DNA of 64,000 bases. Origin: Defluviitaleaceae bacterium (GTDB lineage Bacteria > Bacillota > Clostridia > Lachnospirales > WQUN01). This document shows positions 9,489 through 18,875 of the stretch, piece by piece. The stretch lies in contig WQVY01000001.1 of NCBI GenBank assembly GCA_009785605.1, positions 1 to 64,000 on the forward strand, in the 5' to 3' direction. Each line of letters opens with the position of its first letter. The first letter of the stretch is position 1. The translations under genes were made by a program, and so were the position numbers. The notes below the pieces were generated by a model. It did not search any database. It saw only the letters and a program-made list of their open reading frames with translations, and had not been told where the DNA came from.

Positions 9489-10805
9489 TTAATTTATCAC
9501 CAGCGGCGCATTAGAAGTCTCAACCGCCATCTTTACCCTACGAGCAGACTTGTCGAAGTGGACAGACCGTGCTTCTACCAGGCTTGGCTCGTGAATCAGA
9601 AATTGTAAGCCAGTAAGCCCTAGGCGTATCTCACTCATGGCGGCATGGGCTTTGATGTGGTAACCCAAGTCGGGTAATGTAGGAAGGTTCATGTTGAGTT
9701 TGGCATTACCGGTTTCTACATTCCATAGATACTCCTCATGCCTTGCAAAATTGGACATCAGTAGTGACAGTGGGCCATTGTAGTTGGTAAGGCTAAGCTT
9801 GGAAATGTCTAGCTCGTCGGCTTCCATTACACCGTTTACATTTTCTAGTACGGCGCTGTCTGCTGCTATATTGGACACTATAAACCGCCCGTTGCTGCTG
9901 TCGGCTTTTAAATTGCCAGCCGCAAGGCCAGAAAGGCGTGTGTTGCCGTTTGCGTTGCTTACAGCAATCTCGTCTGCTGCCATTGTAGAGCAATCTAACT
10001 GGGCGTTTATCCCGTCAAGCCTGATTACGCTAAAGGCACGTTCTGGTACATATGCGTCTATCATTACTACTTCAAAATCGTCTGGCTCGTATTTTAAGAA
10101 ATATTTATTGCCTAGTTTCATCAACTCAATGTGTGCGCCGGCCCGTTTGGCTTTGTATGATATACGGGCTGTAATTTTGTCGCTATTATAGCCTTTTATA
10201 CGCACATCACCGTTTTGGCCAGACAGGTTGAGCTCGTTGTAACCGGGCTCTACCAGCATTTCTATGTTTTTTTCGGTAAGACCGCCTGGTGCTGTTGTTG
10301 ATGGCTTAGGCTTGTGTGCGTAGGGTGAGGGTGTGCCGTAGGTGTGCTGTGGCGGTGGAGTATGGTCAGACAGGGACTTTGATATGCGGTCAACCCCGCC
10401 TACGATTTTTTCTGCCACTGTGGCTGTTGCTTTTTTTAGTTTTGGCTCCCAGTCTTTGGCAAAGGCATCGAAACGTCTTCCCATATCGTCTAAAATGCTA
10501 TGCGCGTCCGAACGGCCTTGACTGCCGCCGCTATATGACCCAGTGGGGGAATGAGGTGGTGTAGACGGTGATGGTGGCGTGGCAGGGCTGTGGCTGTTTG
10601 GGTTTTGTTGCGAAGATGGTATGCTATATGACGTGGGTGGTGGTGACGGTGCAGTATATGGCGTTGGGGGCGGCGTGCTGGCCGTGCCTGTACTAGCCGG
10701 CACTGTCCCGCCTGCATCTACCGATTGCAATAACCGCGACGCTTCTTCTGTTGTTATTTTACCGGACTCCAGCATTTTTAGGACCATCATTTTTTCGTTT
10801 TGCAT
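9489..10805 (-). CDS. DUF4097-like adhesin-type protein with N-terminal SHOCT-like helix and Pro/Ser/Thr-rich linker
   Basis: MQNEKMMVLKMLESGKITTEEASRLLQSVD; proline-rich linker; C-terminal beta-repeat region. Confidence 0.7.
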   Translation of the reverse strand: MQNEKMMVLKMLESGKITTEEASRLLQSVDAGGTVPASTGTASTPPPTPYTAPSPPPTSYSIPSSQQNPNSHSPATPPSPSTPPHSPTGSYSGGSQGRSDAHSILDDMGRRFDAFAKDWEPKLKKATATVAEKIVGGVDRISKSLSDHTPPPQHTYGTPSPYAHKPKPSTTAPGGLTEKNIEMLVEPGYNELNLSGQNGDVRIKGYNSDKITARISYKAKRAGAHIELMKLGNKYFLKYEPDDFEVVMIDAYVPERAFSVIRLDGINAQLDCSTMAADEIAVSNANGNTRLSGLAAGNLKADSSNGRFIVSNIAADSAVLENVNGVMEADELDISKLSLTNYNGPLSLLMSNFARHEEYLWNVETGNAKLNMNLPTLPDLGYHIKAHAAMSEIRLGLTGLQFLIHEPSLVEARSVHFDKSARRVKMAVETSNAPLVIN

Positions 10806-10883
10806 AGTTACCTCCTGTGATTGCACTATTTCATTTTTAATATATACGATTGTATCACAGTAATGGCTCATTTGCCGCTTTTT

Positions 10884-10906
10884 GGTTTTGATACTAATGA
10901 TAAAGG
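10884..10906 (+). repeat. 23-bp interspersed repeat, copy A
   Basis: GGTTTTGATACTAATGATAAAGG. Confidence 0.6.
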
Positions 10907-10917
10907 CGATTTATTTT

Positions 10918-10940
10918 GGTTTTGATACTATTGGTAAAGG
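10918..10940 (+). repeat. 23-bp interspersed repeat, copy B (contains stop codon of 10928-11500 ORF)
   Basis: GGTTTTGATACTATTGGTAAAGG. Confidence 0.6.
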
Positions 10941-11500
10941 TTTAGACCGTGCTTTATCCAATTCAAAAACCCTTGCTCTTTTCGCTTTTCCTTTGACAGT
11001 TTACGACTATCAATTTCATAAGCAATTAGAAAATAAAGCACAACAACAACTACAGCCGCAGCATAAACATCCTTCAAATCAAAAATAAACCAATTAAACA
11101 ACTGAATATAATCTAACGAGCCACCCCAAAAAATATCATCAATAATCTTGCATACTCCAACAGATAGCCCTAATATCAAAAAAACATAGGGTATGCGGTG
11201 ATATTTGCACCACTTCGATGTCAAAAATATTAGATACCTATGAAAGACTACTATAGTAATAATAGCAATTACACTTATTAGGACAGCTAGTACAAGCGGC
11301 ATCATAAAATCTAGCCTATTCCAAATCCAACCCAAATGTATGTTTTGACTTATACGAAACGTAAAAATATAAGGGATAATTGTAAAATGTGCATACATCA
11401 TATAGCGGGAGATAAGGAGTTTAATTAATTGGTCTACTGCTACAAGTGAAATAACCCATATACATGATTTGCGATTTATACAATACATCATATATTGCAC
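10928..11500 (-). CDS. Signal peptidase II (LspA)-like membrane protein
   Basis: Four-TM layout, VDQLIK N-terminus, KIIDDIFWGGSLDYIQLF and FIFDLKDVYAAA reminiscent of the LspA catalytic Asp motifs. Confidence 0.7.
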   Translation of the reverse strand: MQYMMYCINRKSCIWVISLVAVDQLIKLLISRYMMYAHFTIIPYIFTFRISQNIHLGWIWNRLDFMMPLVLAVLISVIAIITIVVFHRYLIFLTSKWCKYHRIPYVFLILGLSVGVCKIIDDIFWGGSLDYIQLFNWFIFDLKDVYAAAVVVVVLYFLIAYEIDSRKLSKEKRKEQGFLNWIKHGLNLYQ

Positions 11501-11503
11501 AAT

Positions 11504-11866
11504 CTATTGCCTAAAATAACTATAAACCCGGCCAAATACCGCTTCATAGGTTAATGTGAGACTGTCACCATTAATATCAAATAACCATGTCTCTACACGT
11601 CTTTCACCTGCAGGGGCGTTTGCGCGATTAAGTCTTAGATACCCGTCGTTTGTAGACCATACAAATATATCCGGCCCATTGCCATTTTCACGGTAGCCGC
11701 TGCCGTCATCGTTGAATACATAGTACATGTTTGGGTACATATCTAGCGCGTAACCACGGCTCCATGTACCAACCAACTCCTCATCCAACTCGTGTGAGCA
11801 ACCGGTCAGTACTAGTGCTACTACTATCAAAAGTGCAAAAATAAATAGTGCATGGGCTTTCTTCAC
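11504..11866 (-). CDS. Small lipoprotein
   Basis: Lipobox VALVLTGCSHE; GTG start preceded by GGAGG. Confidence 0.75.
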   Translation of the reverse strand: MKKAHALFIFALLIVVALVLTGCSHELDEELVGTWSRGYALDMYPNMYYVFNDDGSGYRENGNGPDIFVWSTNDGYLRLNRANAPAGERRVETWLFDINGDSLTLTYEAVFGRVYSYFRQ

Positions 11867-11902
11867 TTTGTAACCTCCTGCGTACATTTTCTTAGGCCTT
11901 AG

Positions 11903-13084
11903 CTACTGCAAAACAATCTCCTTGCACGCCTTAAACGCTGCAAGTGCAATATCCAATTGTTCTTTTGTATGCGCTGCAGATACTTGGCAACGCACACGGG
12001 CTTTGCCCTTTGGCACTACCGGGTAGAAGAAGCCAATAGCATAAACACCGTATTCCAACAATTTCTCTGCCATGTTTTGAGCCAGTAGCTCATCATATAA
12101 CATTACCGGAACAATAGGGTGCTGGCCGTCTACGATATCAAAACCAATGGCTTTTAGGCCCTGGCGGAAGTATGCGGTATTGTCGTCAAGTCGGGTTTTA
12201 AATGTTTTATCATTGGCTATTAACTCAAGCACCTTAAGCGAACCAGAAGCGATTATTGGGGATAGTGTATTAGAAAACAAATACGTGCGCGAACGCTGAC
12301 GCAGTATATCAATGATAGCTTTTTTGCCACTGGTATAGCCGCCAGAAGAACCACCAAGGGCCTTGCCCAGTGTGCCGGTTAGGATATCTATACGGTGCAT
12401 GACATTGTGGTGCTCGTGAGCGCCGCGTAGGTTTTCACCAATAACGCCTACGCCATGACTGTCGTCTACTATAACTATCGCGTCGTATTTATCTGCAAGG
12501 TCGCATATTGCGGGTAGGTTTGCAATTGTACCATCCATAGAGAAGACACCGTCTGTGACTATGGCTTTGATACGAGCGGTGTGGGCTTCTTTTAGCCGGG
12601 CTTCCAGTTCTGTCATATTGTTGTTTTTGTACCGGTAGCGGGCGGCTTTACATAGGCGCACACCATCTATTATGCTGGCATGGTTTAACTCGTCGCTTAT
12701 TATTGCGTCTTCGGCTGTGAGGATTGTCTCAAACAACCCGCCGTTTGCATCATAACAAGACGAGTACAAGATTGTATCCTCTGTACACAAAAACTCGCTT
12801 AGTTTGCTTTCCAGGTTTTTATGAAGCTCCTGGGTGCCGCAAATAAAACGCACAGACGATAACCCATATCCCCATGTGTCTATACCTTGCTTTGCGGCTT
12901 GCTTTATATCGTGGTTGTTTGCCAGCCCAAGGTAATTGTTAGCGCACATATTTATTAGGTTAGATTTTTGTTGTGTATTAATAAGTGAGGATTGCGGGGT
13001 CGTAATTATCCGCTCTGTCTTCCATAGGCCAGAGGATTTTATGTCGGTAGTAAGGTTGTGCCAGTGACTATATGCAGATTTCAT
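11903..13084 (-). CDS. kbl: Glycine C-acetyltransferase (2-amino-3-ketobutyrate CoA ligase)
   Basis: Alpha-oxoamine synthase family: [50 protein letters not shown]. Confidence 0.93.
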   Translation of the reverse strand: MKSAYSHWHNLTTDIKSSGLWKTERIITTPQSSLINTQQKSNLINMCANNYLGLANNHDIKQAAKQGIDTWGYGLSSVRFICGTQELHKNLESKLSEFLCTEDTILYSSCYDANGGLFETILTAEDAIISDELNHASIIDGVRLCKAARYRYKNNNMTELEARLKEAHTARIKAIVTDGVFSMDGTIANLPAICDLADKYDAIVIVDDSHGVGVIGENLRGAHEHHNVMHRIDILTGTLGKALGGSSGGYTSGKKAIIDILRQRSRTYLFSNTLSPIIASGSLKVLELIANDKTFKTRLDDNTAYFRQGLKAIGFDIVDGQHPIVPVMLYDELLAQNMAEKLLEYGVYAIGFFYPVVPKGKARVRCQVSAAHTKEQLDIALAAFKACKEIVLQ

Positions 13085-13099
13085 ATGACTCTCCTTTAA

Positions 13100-13942
13100 T
13101 TAATGTGCCTCTGCAACAAGGCAAAAGGCAGACATAGGTTTTATATTGTCGGCACTACATAGCTCATCAATTTGGGATAAAAGCAGGGCCCTTAGTTTGT
13201 GGGGTATTGTTGGTATTGATTTAATGCGGTTTTTGTATTCTTGAGTTACTGTGCTCACTTCCCACATGCCATCTTGCATTTCTTGTGTGTATATATTTTG
13301 GGTCTTTTGCACTGTCCAGCCGCTTTTATTTACTGCGTTTATTATATCTGTGGGGTAAAACATGGTTTTTATGTTGGAAAAAGATGTAGATGCAAAGCTT
13401 TCGCAAATTGCTTGTATTAACACGGCGTTGTAATGCGGAAGTTGGGTAGGTAAATTTATAGCAGGGTTCCATTCTGCTATGCATAGCTTTTTACAAAACT
13501 TTTTCACGGTCGAAAGCAGCTTTACAAGCTCGTCATAGGAAGATAAATACCACAAGCAATGGGATAGTACTGCGTAGTCAAACTGTCCCGGTTTGAAGTC
13601 ACCATAGTTTTGTAATACGTCAAAATTAAAATGCATTTGCACGCGGTTTGCTATGGCAGAGTTTAAAATCCTATCCCTAGCCTGCCCCAGAGTCTCTGGT
13701 GCACCATATGTTGGCGGTGCAATATCTATGCCGTACACCTGGCCGTTTGCGCCTACTACATGTGCCAATGCCGTTGTTGTGTCTCCTTGACCACAGCCAA
13801 CTTCGAAAACATGTTTACCAGGTTTGATACCCCAAAAGTCAATAAGTTTAAGTCTGTGCATGAGCTGTATCTTGTATATATCCGCATCTTGACCATTTAG
13901 GTTGAGCATGCTGATTATATCGCCGTGGTTATATTCTTCCAT
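13100..13942 (-). CDS. SAM-dependent class I methyltransferase
   Basis: VFEVGCGQGDTTTALA motif I, FDYAVLSHCLWYL. Confidence 0.8.
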   Translation of the reverse strand: MEEYNHGDIISMLNLNGQDADIYKIQLMHRLKLIDFWGIKPGKHVFEVGCGQGDTTTALAHVVGANGQVYGIDIAPPTYGAPETLGQARDRILNSAIANRVQMHFNFDVLQNYGDFKPGQFDYAVLSHCLWYLSSYDELVKLLSTVKKFCKKLCIAEWNPAINLPTQLPHYNAVLIQAICESFASTSFSNIKTMFYPTDIINAVNKSGWTVQKTQNIYTQEMQDGMWEVSTVTQEYKNRIKSIPTIPHKLRALLLSQIDELCSADNIKPMSAFCLVAEAH

Positions 13943-13980
13943 AAGTCAACCCTTCTTTGTGTGCATTAGACATTCATGAG

Positions 13981-14025
13981 ATAAGGCGCTTGGATGCGAT
14001 ATGCTACCGTATCCAAGCGCCTTAT
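13981..14025 (-). other. Strong hairpin 3' of grdCD without U-tract
   Basis: ATAAGGCGCTTGGAT-gcgatatgctaccgt-ATCCAAGCGCCTTAT, 15-bp perfect arms. Confidence 0.7.
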
Positions 14026-14032
14026 GTGAAAT

Positions 14033-16588
14033 TTATAGATATCCAGCTTCCTTCAAACATGTTTGCGCGGCATCCAAATCCTCTGGTGCGACCAAGATAA
14101 TTGGCCCGGTGCAGCCCATACCGCTTGTTGCATAAATGTCCTTTTTCCAAAGCGCCTCTACTGCGTCTTCCAGCTCTAATATTTCTATGCCCGCAATTTC
14201 TTCTGTTACTATTTTTTCTTTAGGTGCAGTTATTTTTTCGGCAGCTTGGGATGCTTGCGCTGTTGCGGATGGTTCTACTGTTAGCAAGGCATCCAGCCCG
14301 GCTTTCCTTGCCGCGGCAAACTCGGCATTTACTTTTTGCAGTAGTTGCCCTTTGGCGCAAGCGGCGGCATAAGCAATTGCCCCAGCCACAACCGGTGCGC
14401 CAGAAGCGCGAGAAAGGATATTTATGATACGGTCATACCCCTGCCCTACCCCTGGGCCATAGCCGTCACCTATGGATTCGTAGCTCCCGCCTGTTGTAAA
14501 CGCACTTAGGGTTTTCATGATTACATTGCCGGTAAGGCTGTCCATAACCATGACATCAGGCGTGCCCTGTAGCAAGTCATTGCCGCGCATTGTTGCACCT
14601 TCGCGGGCGCTTTGGGTCAGATTGATGTCGTACCCGGCCGCTTGCAAGCTTTGAAGCGCACGCTCCAGCGCTCTTGCGCCATCTATATTAAGCACACCAA
14701 CAGCTGGGTTGGGGTTGCCGCATGCCTTTGCTACCGCAATACCATGGATGGTATTTTTTATTAGCGCAGCAGTACGCTGGGTGTCAGATGTACCGGTTGT
14801 ATTGGCCACATACATGCTTGTGCCGCGTCCCGGAGTTATTGCGCGCCCTACTGTGGATACGCCTATGGGGAAGTTGTAATGCATAGTCACGGCCGCATCC
14901 AGTGCGCCGGATTTTAACATGGCGTCCATTTGCGCGTGGGAGGTTTTTTCGTCTGCGGCTTCTATATGCGTTAGGTTAGTTTTGATGGCGGGGCCAATTA
15001 CTATAACTTCAATGTCTGCGTTGGCATTACTAGCTATTTCGGCACCTTTTAATATTTCTGCTTCGCCATGTTCGCTACCCAAAAGTGTTATGCCTATGCG
15101 TGTTTTTTTCACTTTTTGTGTAGTTTCTTCTGGCTCTGGAGCGCCGTTATTTTTTTCTAATATAAAGGATACACCGTCAAACAAATTGGTTAGCCTGCCA
15201 AGGAAAAGACTTCCTTTGCCTATAATCATGACACGATTAAGGTCGCCACTGGCCATAAGGTCTGCTGCGTGTGCCAAGAAAGGTACACCTGACGGGATAT
15301 GCCCTTGGGTTGGCGCAAAGCCTGGCATGGCTATGCGGTCAACAACTGCGTTGAGCTCTCCTCGTTCGAACTCTTTGCGCATTACGCCCAGGGCTGCCAG
15401 CATCTTGTAGTTGGCCTTGGGTACGTCCCCTGCCCCGGCTGGCTCTGTTATTTCGGGGTTTTGCATTTCTACAGAGAAGGTATCTATGTCTGCAATGCCT
15501 AGCCCTGCACGGTCTAATGGGTCGCCAACTATGGCTTGGGTTACGTTCTGTGGGCTTGCGCCGCTTCCTATGGCATGATGGCCTACAATGTCTGTGCGGA
15601 TAATTGGTGATGTGCCGTCGTCTTCGCCAATATGGGCCGCGAAAGCGCCAATCATGTCCTCAAGCACTGGCATTCCTTTTTTTACATGGTCTTTTGCGTT
15701 CATGCCCAGCTTTGCAGATGAGCCCCCTGCAACCACTACAACATTTTTATAAACGCCGCTTTTTACCAGTGCTGCTGCCTGTACCAGTGCGTGGGCTGGA
15801 GCAGCGCAAAAGCTGCGAGTGTCACTTCCGGTTGCATTTATACAGCCACATACTTCGCCTATTGCCTTGGCTATGTTGCCGCCGCCACGCTGATTCATAT
15901 CACCACAAGCTTCTTCGGAACATTCTATAATATAGTCTACCAACGTGGGGTCCAAGCCGGTTTTTGCAAATAATAATGCCATAGACAGCGCAGCGGATGC
16001 TTTACTGGCCAGGTTTTCGAACATAACATGTGCAGATAGCGCTTCGTCAAAGGCATGGGCTTTTTTTACGCAGCCTACAAGTTTGCCTTCGTGATATAGC
16101 GGCTCGGCGCCTTCTTTTACTTGCTCGTCCAGGCTTTCTGGGGTAGCTGGGATGCGCGATAGTTTATCCAAGAAAGGCCATGCACCTACTACCGGGTGGG
16201 CTTTTAGTGTAGCGGATATACGCTGTGCAAAGCTTTCTTCTAATAGCACCAAGTCAAATACATCCACTGCTTTCATCAAACCTATAAATTCGTCTTGGGG
16301 CATAATTTCGCCATGTTTGCCTTGGCGTGTGGCTTCTTTGCTTGCATTCTCGTACCATGGGCGTGGGATTGTGTCCAAGATTTTTGGTTGTATGTTGCCT
16401 ACAAAAACTTGGTTGGGCGGGTATGCGACTGCTTGTTCGAAACTACGAAAGTGCTTAGGCAGCTCGCTAAAATATTCGCTTTCGGGGTTCAACTTACGTT
16501 CGCTTGTTTGGGTGCTGCCTTGGTGCAGTAGTATGTCGTTTGCCTGGATTAGGGCATAGGTTGTGCCCTTTAATACGGGGAATTTCAT
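14033..16588 (-). CDS. grdC-grdD: Glycine reductase complex protein C: fused GrdC (approx. aa 1-480) and GrdD (approx. aa 495-851)
   Basis: GrdC-like KAS fold region (DTRSFCAAPAHALVQAA...KLGMNAKDHVKKGMPVLEDM) followed in the same ORF by GrdD/PlsX-like region ending ATSGMGCTGPIILVA. Confidence 0.92.
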   Translation of the reverse strand: MKFPVLKGTTYALIQANDILLHQGSTQTSERKLNPESEYFSELPKHFRSFEQAVAYPPNQVFVGNIQPKILDTIPRPWYENASKEATRQGKHGEIMPQDEFIGLMKAVDVFDLVLLEESFAQRISATLKAHPVVGAWPFLDKLSRIPATPESLDEQVKEGAEPLYHEGKLVGCVKKAHAFDEALSAHVMFENLASKASAALSMALLFAKTGLDPTLVDYIIECSEEACGDMNQRGGGNIAKAIGEVCGCINATGSDTRSFCAAPAHALVQAAALVKSGVYKNVVVVAGGSSAKLGMNAKDHVKKGMPVLEDMIGAFAAHIGEDDGTSPIIRTDIVGHHAIGSGASPQNVTQAIVGDPLDRAGLGIADIDTFSVEMQNPEITEPAGAGDVPKANYKMLAALGVMRKEFERGELNAVVDRIAMPGFAPTQGHIPSGVPFLAHAADLMASGDLNRVMIIGKGSLFLGRLTNLFDGVSFILEKNNGAPEPEETTQKVKKTRIGITLLGSEHGEAEILKGAEIASNANADIEVIVIGPAIKTNLTHIEAADEKTSHAQMDAMLKSGALDAAVTMHYNFPIGVSTVGRAITPGRGTSMYVANTTGTSDTQRTAALIKNTIHGIAVAKACGNPNPAVGVLNIDGARALERALQSLQAAGYDINLTQSAREGATMRGNDLLQGTPDVMVMDSLTGNVIMKTLSAFTTGGSYESIGDGYGPGVGQGYDRIINILSRASGAPVVAGAIAYAAACAKGQLLQKVNAEFAAARKAGLDALLTVEPSATAQASQAAEKITAPKEKIVTEEIAGIEILELEDAVEALWKKDIYATSGMGCTGPIILVAPEDLDAAQTCLKEAGYL

Positions 16589-16601
16589 GGTATTGCTCCT
16601 T

Positions 16602-17468
16602 TCATGAGTTAATGATGTGTGTTATGTTTATTTGCCATCTATCGCCAAATTGTAGCGGTTCTTCTTGGTGTGTCCACTCATATGATGGCCATATAGAGTA
16701 AAAATAGGTCTTTCCGTGCTCTATTGTTGTATCATAAAATTCATAAAAAATACTATCGTCCCATCCCTGGACGATATGCGTAATAATGCGTTCGCCTTTA
16801 TATCCTTCTTGTGTTGAACGGTAAATCCAAATTTCTTCAAACATACGTGGAAAGGCATGTATCCCGGCAAAATAACGTATGCGTACACTGTCTATGAGTG
16901 ATTCATAATTGTATCGCGAGATATTGCTTTCGTAGTGAAAGCGCACTAGCGTATATGCTTTATCGCCTATATAGTAAGTTATTTTGTCTATGGTTGGGCC
17001 AGTTGTATCTACAATAATCCTGTGGTCATTAAAAATTGATAAATCCCAACCATTCCTACCCGGTGTTTGGCAGTAGCAGTAGCCCGGTATAGCAGGGTCA
17101 TAATAAAAGAGCTTTAGCACACAGTAAACAGACCCTTGAGTGTCCACTGTCAGCTCAACCAACCCATTATCAAGGTTGCGCATGTTAATTGGGTATACAA
17201 AGCCCGGACTCCCGGTTCCACCAATAATAAAAGATGATAACGGCCACGCGTGTGCCTGCATCATCACCCCTTGAGGGTGGAAAAAGCGCTCTAATGGCCA
17301 CAATAAACTAGAATTGATTATGAGGCTGTCGTATATCGCATTATCTACCCAATGCCCCGCAATGCGTTCTAATACCATTGTAGGGTCTGGGCTAGATGCT
17401 TTTGCTATGCACGATGATAATGCTAGTATCAGGAAAATGGTTATTATAAACAAGATTGTTTTTTTCAT
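16602..17468 (-). CDS. Lipoprotein of unknown function (288 aa)
   Basis: Signal peptide with lipobox ILALSSCIAKA; no recognisable domain. Confidence 0.7.
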   Translation of the reverse strand: MKKTILFIITIFLILALSSCIAKASSPDPTMVLERIAGHWVDNAIYDSLIINSSLLWPLERFFHPQGVMMQAHAWPLSSFIIGGTGSPGFVYPINMRNLDNGLVELTVDTQGSVYCVLKLFYYDPAIPGYCYCQTPGRNGWDLSIFNDHRIIVDTTGPTIDKITYYIGDKAYTLVRFHYESNISRYNYESLIDSVRIRYFAGIHAFPRMFEEIWIYRSTQEGYKGERIITHIVQGWDDSIFYEFYDTTIEHGKTYFYSIWPSYEWTHQEEPLQFGDRWQINITHIINS

Positions 17469-17520
17469 GGTGGTAACCTCACGGATTATAAAACATAACG
17501 ATTGTATAGCAGTTTGTACA

Positions 17521-17563
17521 AAAAAAGCGGTGAGATTTCATACCTGACAAAATCTCACCGCTT
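17521..17563 (-). terminator. Rho-independent terminator after grdB
   Basis: Minus strand AAAGCGGTGAGATTTtgtcaggtatgAAATCTCACCGCTTTTTT. Confidence 0.88.
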
Positions 17564-17577
17564 TATAATTATAATTC

Positions 17578-18861
17578 TTAAAAAACGGTTTGACCCTCTA
17601 CATCGGTGCAAAGCGCATCAAGCGCTTTTTTTACAAGCTTGCGGCGTAGTTCTTTTTCTTCTGCCGGGGCAAGGCTTGGGTCACCTAGGGGGTAAGGTAT
17701 AGCTACTGTTGGCAAAATCCTGTTTGCGCCTACAGTAAGGGAAATAGGTACAACCGTACACATATGGACCACGGTAATACCATGACGTTCTATTTCTTTC
17801 ACCATCGTTGCACCGCAACGAGTACAGGTCCCTCACGTGGAGGTGAGGATAACACATGAAACGTTATCCCCAAGTAACTCTTGTGCGATTGCTGTGGCAA
17901 ATTTTTTGGAGTTGGCGACACTTGTGCCATTGCCAACCGTAGAATACCAATAGTCGTGCAAACTGCCTATCTCGCCGTTTGCTACCATTTCTTTTAGAAC
18001 ATCCACTGGTAAGACCCTATCCAAGTCTTGATTAGCATAAACTGGGTCGTACCCGCCATGAGCTGTTTCGCCATTGTCTGGTGTAAAGTCAGATATGCCA
18101 GTAAGGGAATACTTGCCGTACTTGGATGCACTAGATGACTCGATACGGTCGGGGTTGCCTTTTGGCACTGGCCCGCCGGAGCTTACTAAGGCAATGCGTG
18201 CTGTTGTCATGTCCTTGATGGTAGGCCCTGGGGCAACACGGTCGAATACGGGCATGGGATACTCTGTTACGAAATCATCGCCCGCAATTTTTTTGAGCAG
18301 CATTTCTACTGCGCGCTTACTACCGCGTGTTTTGGCAAAATAGTTCTTGCGCAGCCCTTTTTCATAAAAGCCTTCTGTTATTTCTTCGCCTGCGATAATT
18401 TTTTTGACAATTGCGGCCATATCGGGTATGGCTTTGCGCATTGTTGCCGCGCTATTGCCTGTGGATACAAAATAGCCATGGCGTTTGTAGATATCCAACC
18501 CTGGGTTTTCTTCGTATAGGCCGCCTACAACTGGGATGCCTAATTTTTCGTCGACTGCTTTAGCTACGGCGCCACACGCCATGCCATAGCGGCCGGCGTT
18601 AAAGGCTGGGCCTACCACTACGATATCTGGGGCAAAGCTGCTTATCATCTCCAGCACTTCTGGGGCAACCGCATCGATATTTTCGTTGAAATAGCTGTCA
18701 CCGCACACAACAGTGCCAACAACAGTACCAATACCACCAATTGCGGCAGATAGGGCCATACCGGGGCCTACTGCACCGTCACGCTTCTCCGGTTTAAGGT
18801 CGGCTTTTTCTTCGCCGCCATAACCGGCGTAAAACTGATTTATATAGTGTACAATTTTCAC
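17578..18861 (-). CDS. grdB: Glycine reductase complex component B gamma subunit, selenoprotein (UGA/Sec at 17833-17835)
   Basis: ORFs 17833-18861 and 17578-17805 are in the same frame across one TGA: ...VSCVILTSTUGTCTRCGATMVKEIERHGITVVHMCTVVPIS. Confidence 0.93.
17806..17835 (-). promoter_or_regulatory. bSECIS-like hairpin downstream of grdB UGA
   Basis: TGA-gggacctgtact-CGTTGC-ggt-GCAACG: 6-bp stem, loop starting with G, 18 nt after UGA. Confidence 0.75.
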
Positions 18862-18875
18862 TTACGCATGCCTCC

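Noticed and set aside
14136-16701. Multiple + strand ORFs opposite grdCD (e.g. 14919-15410, 16152-16559)
   Set aside because: Antisense shadow ORFs of a strongly supported coding gene.
17578-18861. grdB as a disrupted pseudogene
   Set aside because: The break is a UGA at the known Sec position with a SECIS-like hairpin and conserved flanking sequence; it is a selenoprotein.
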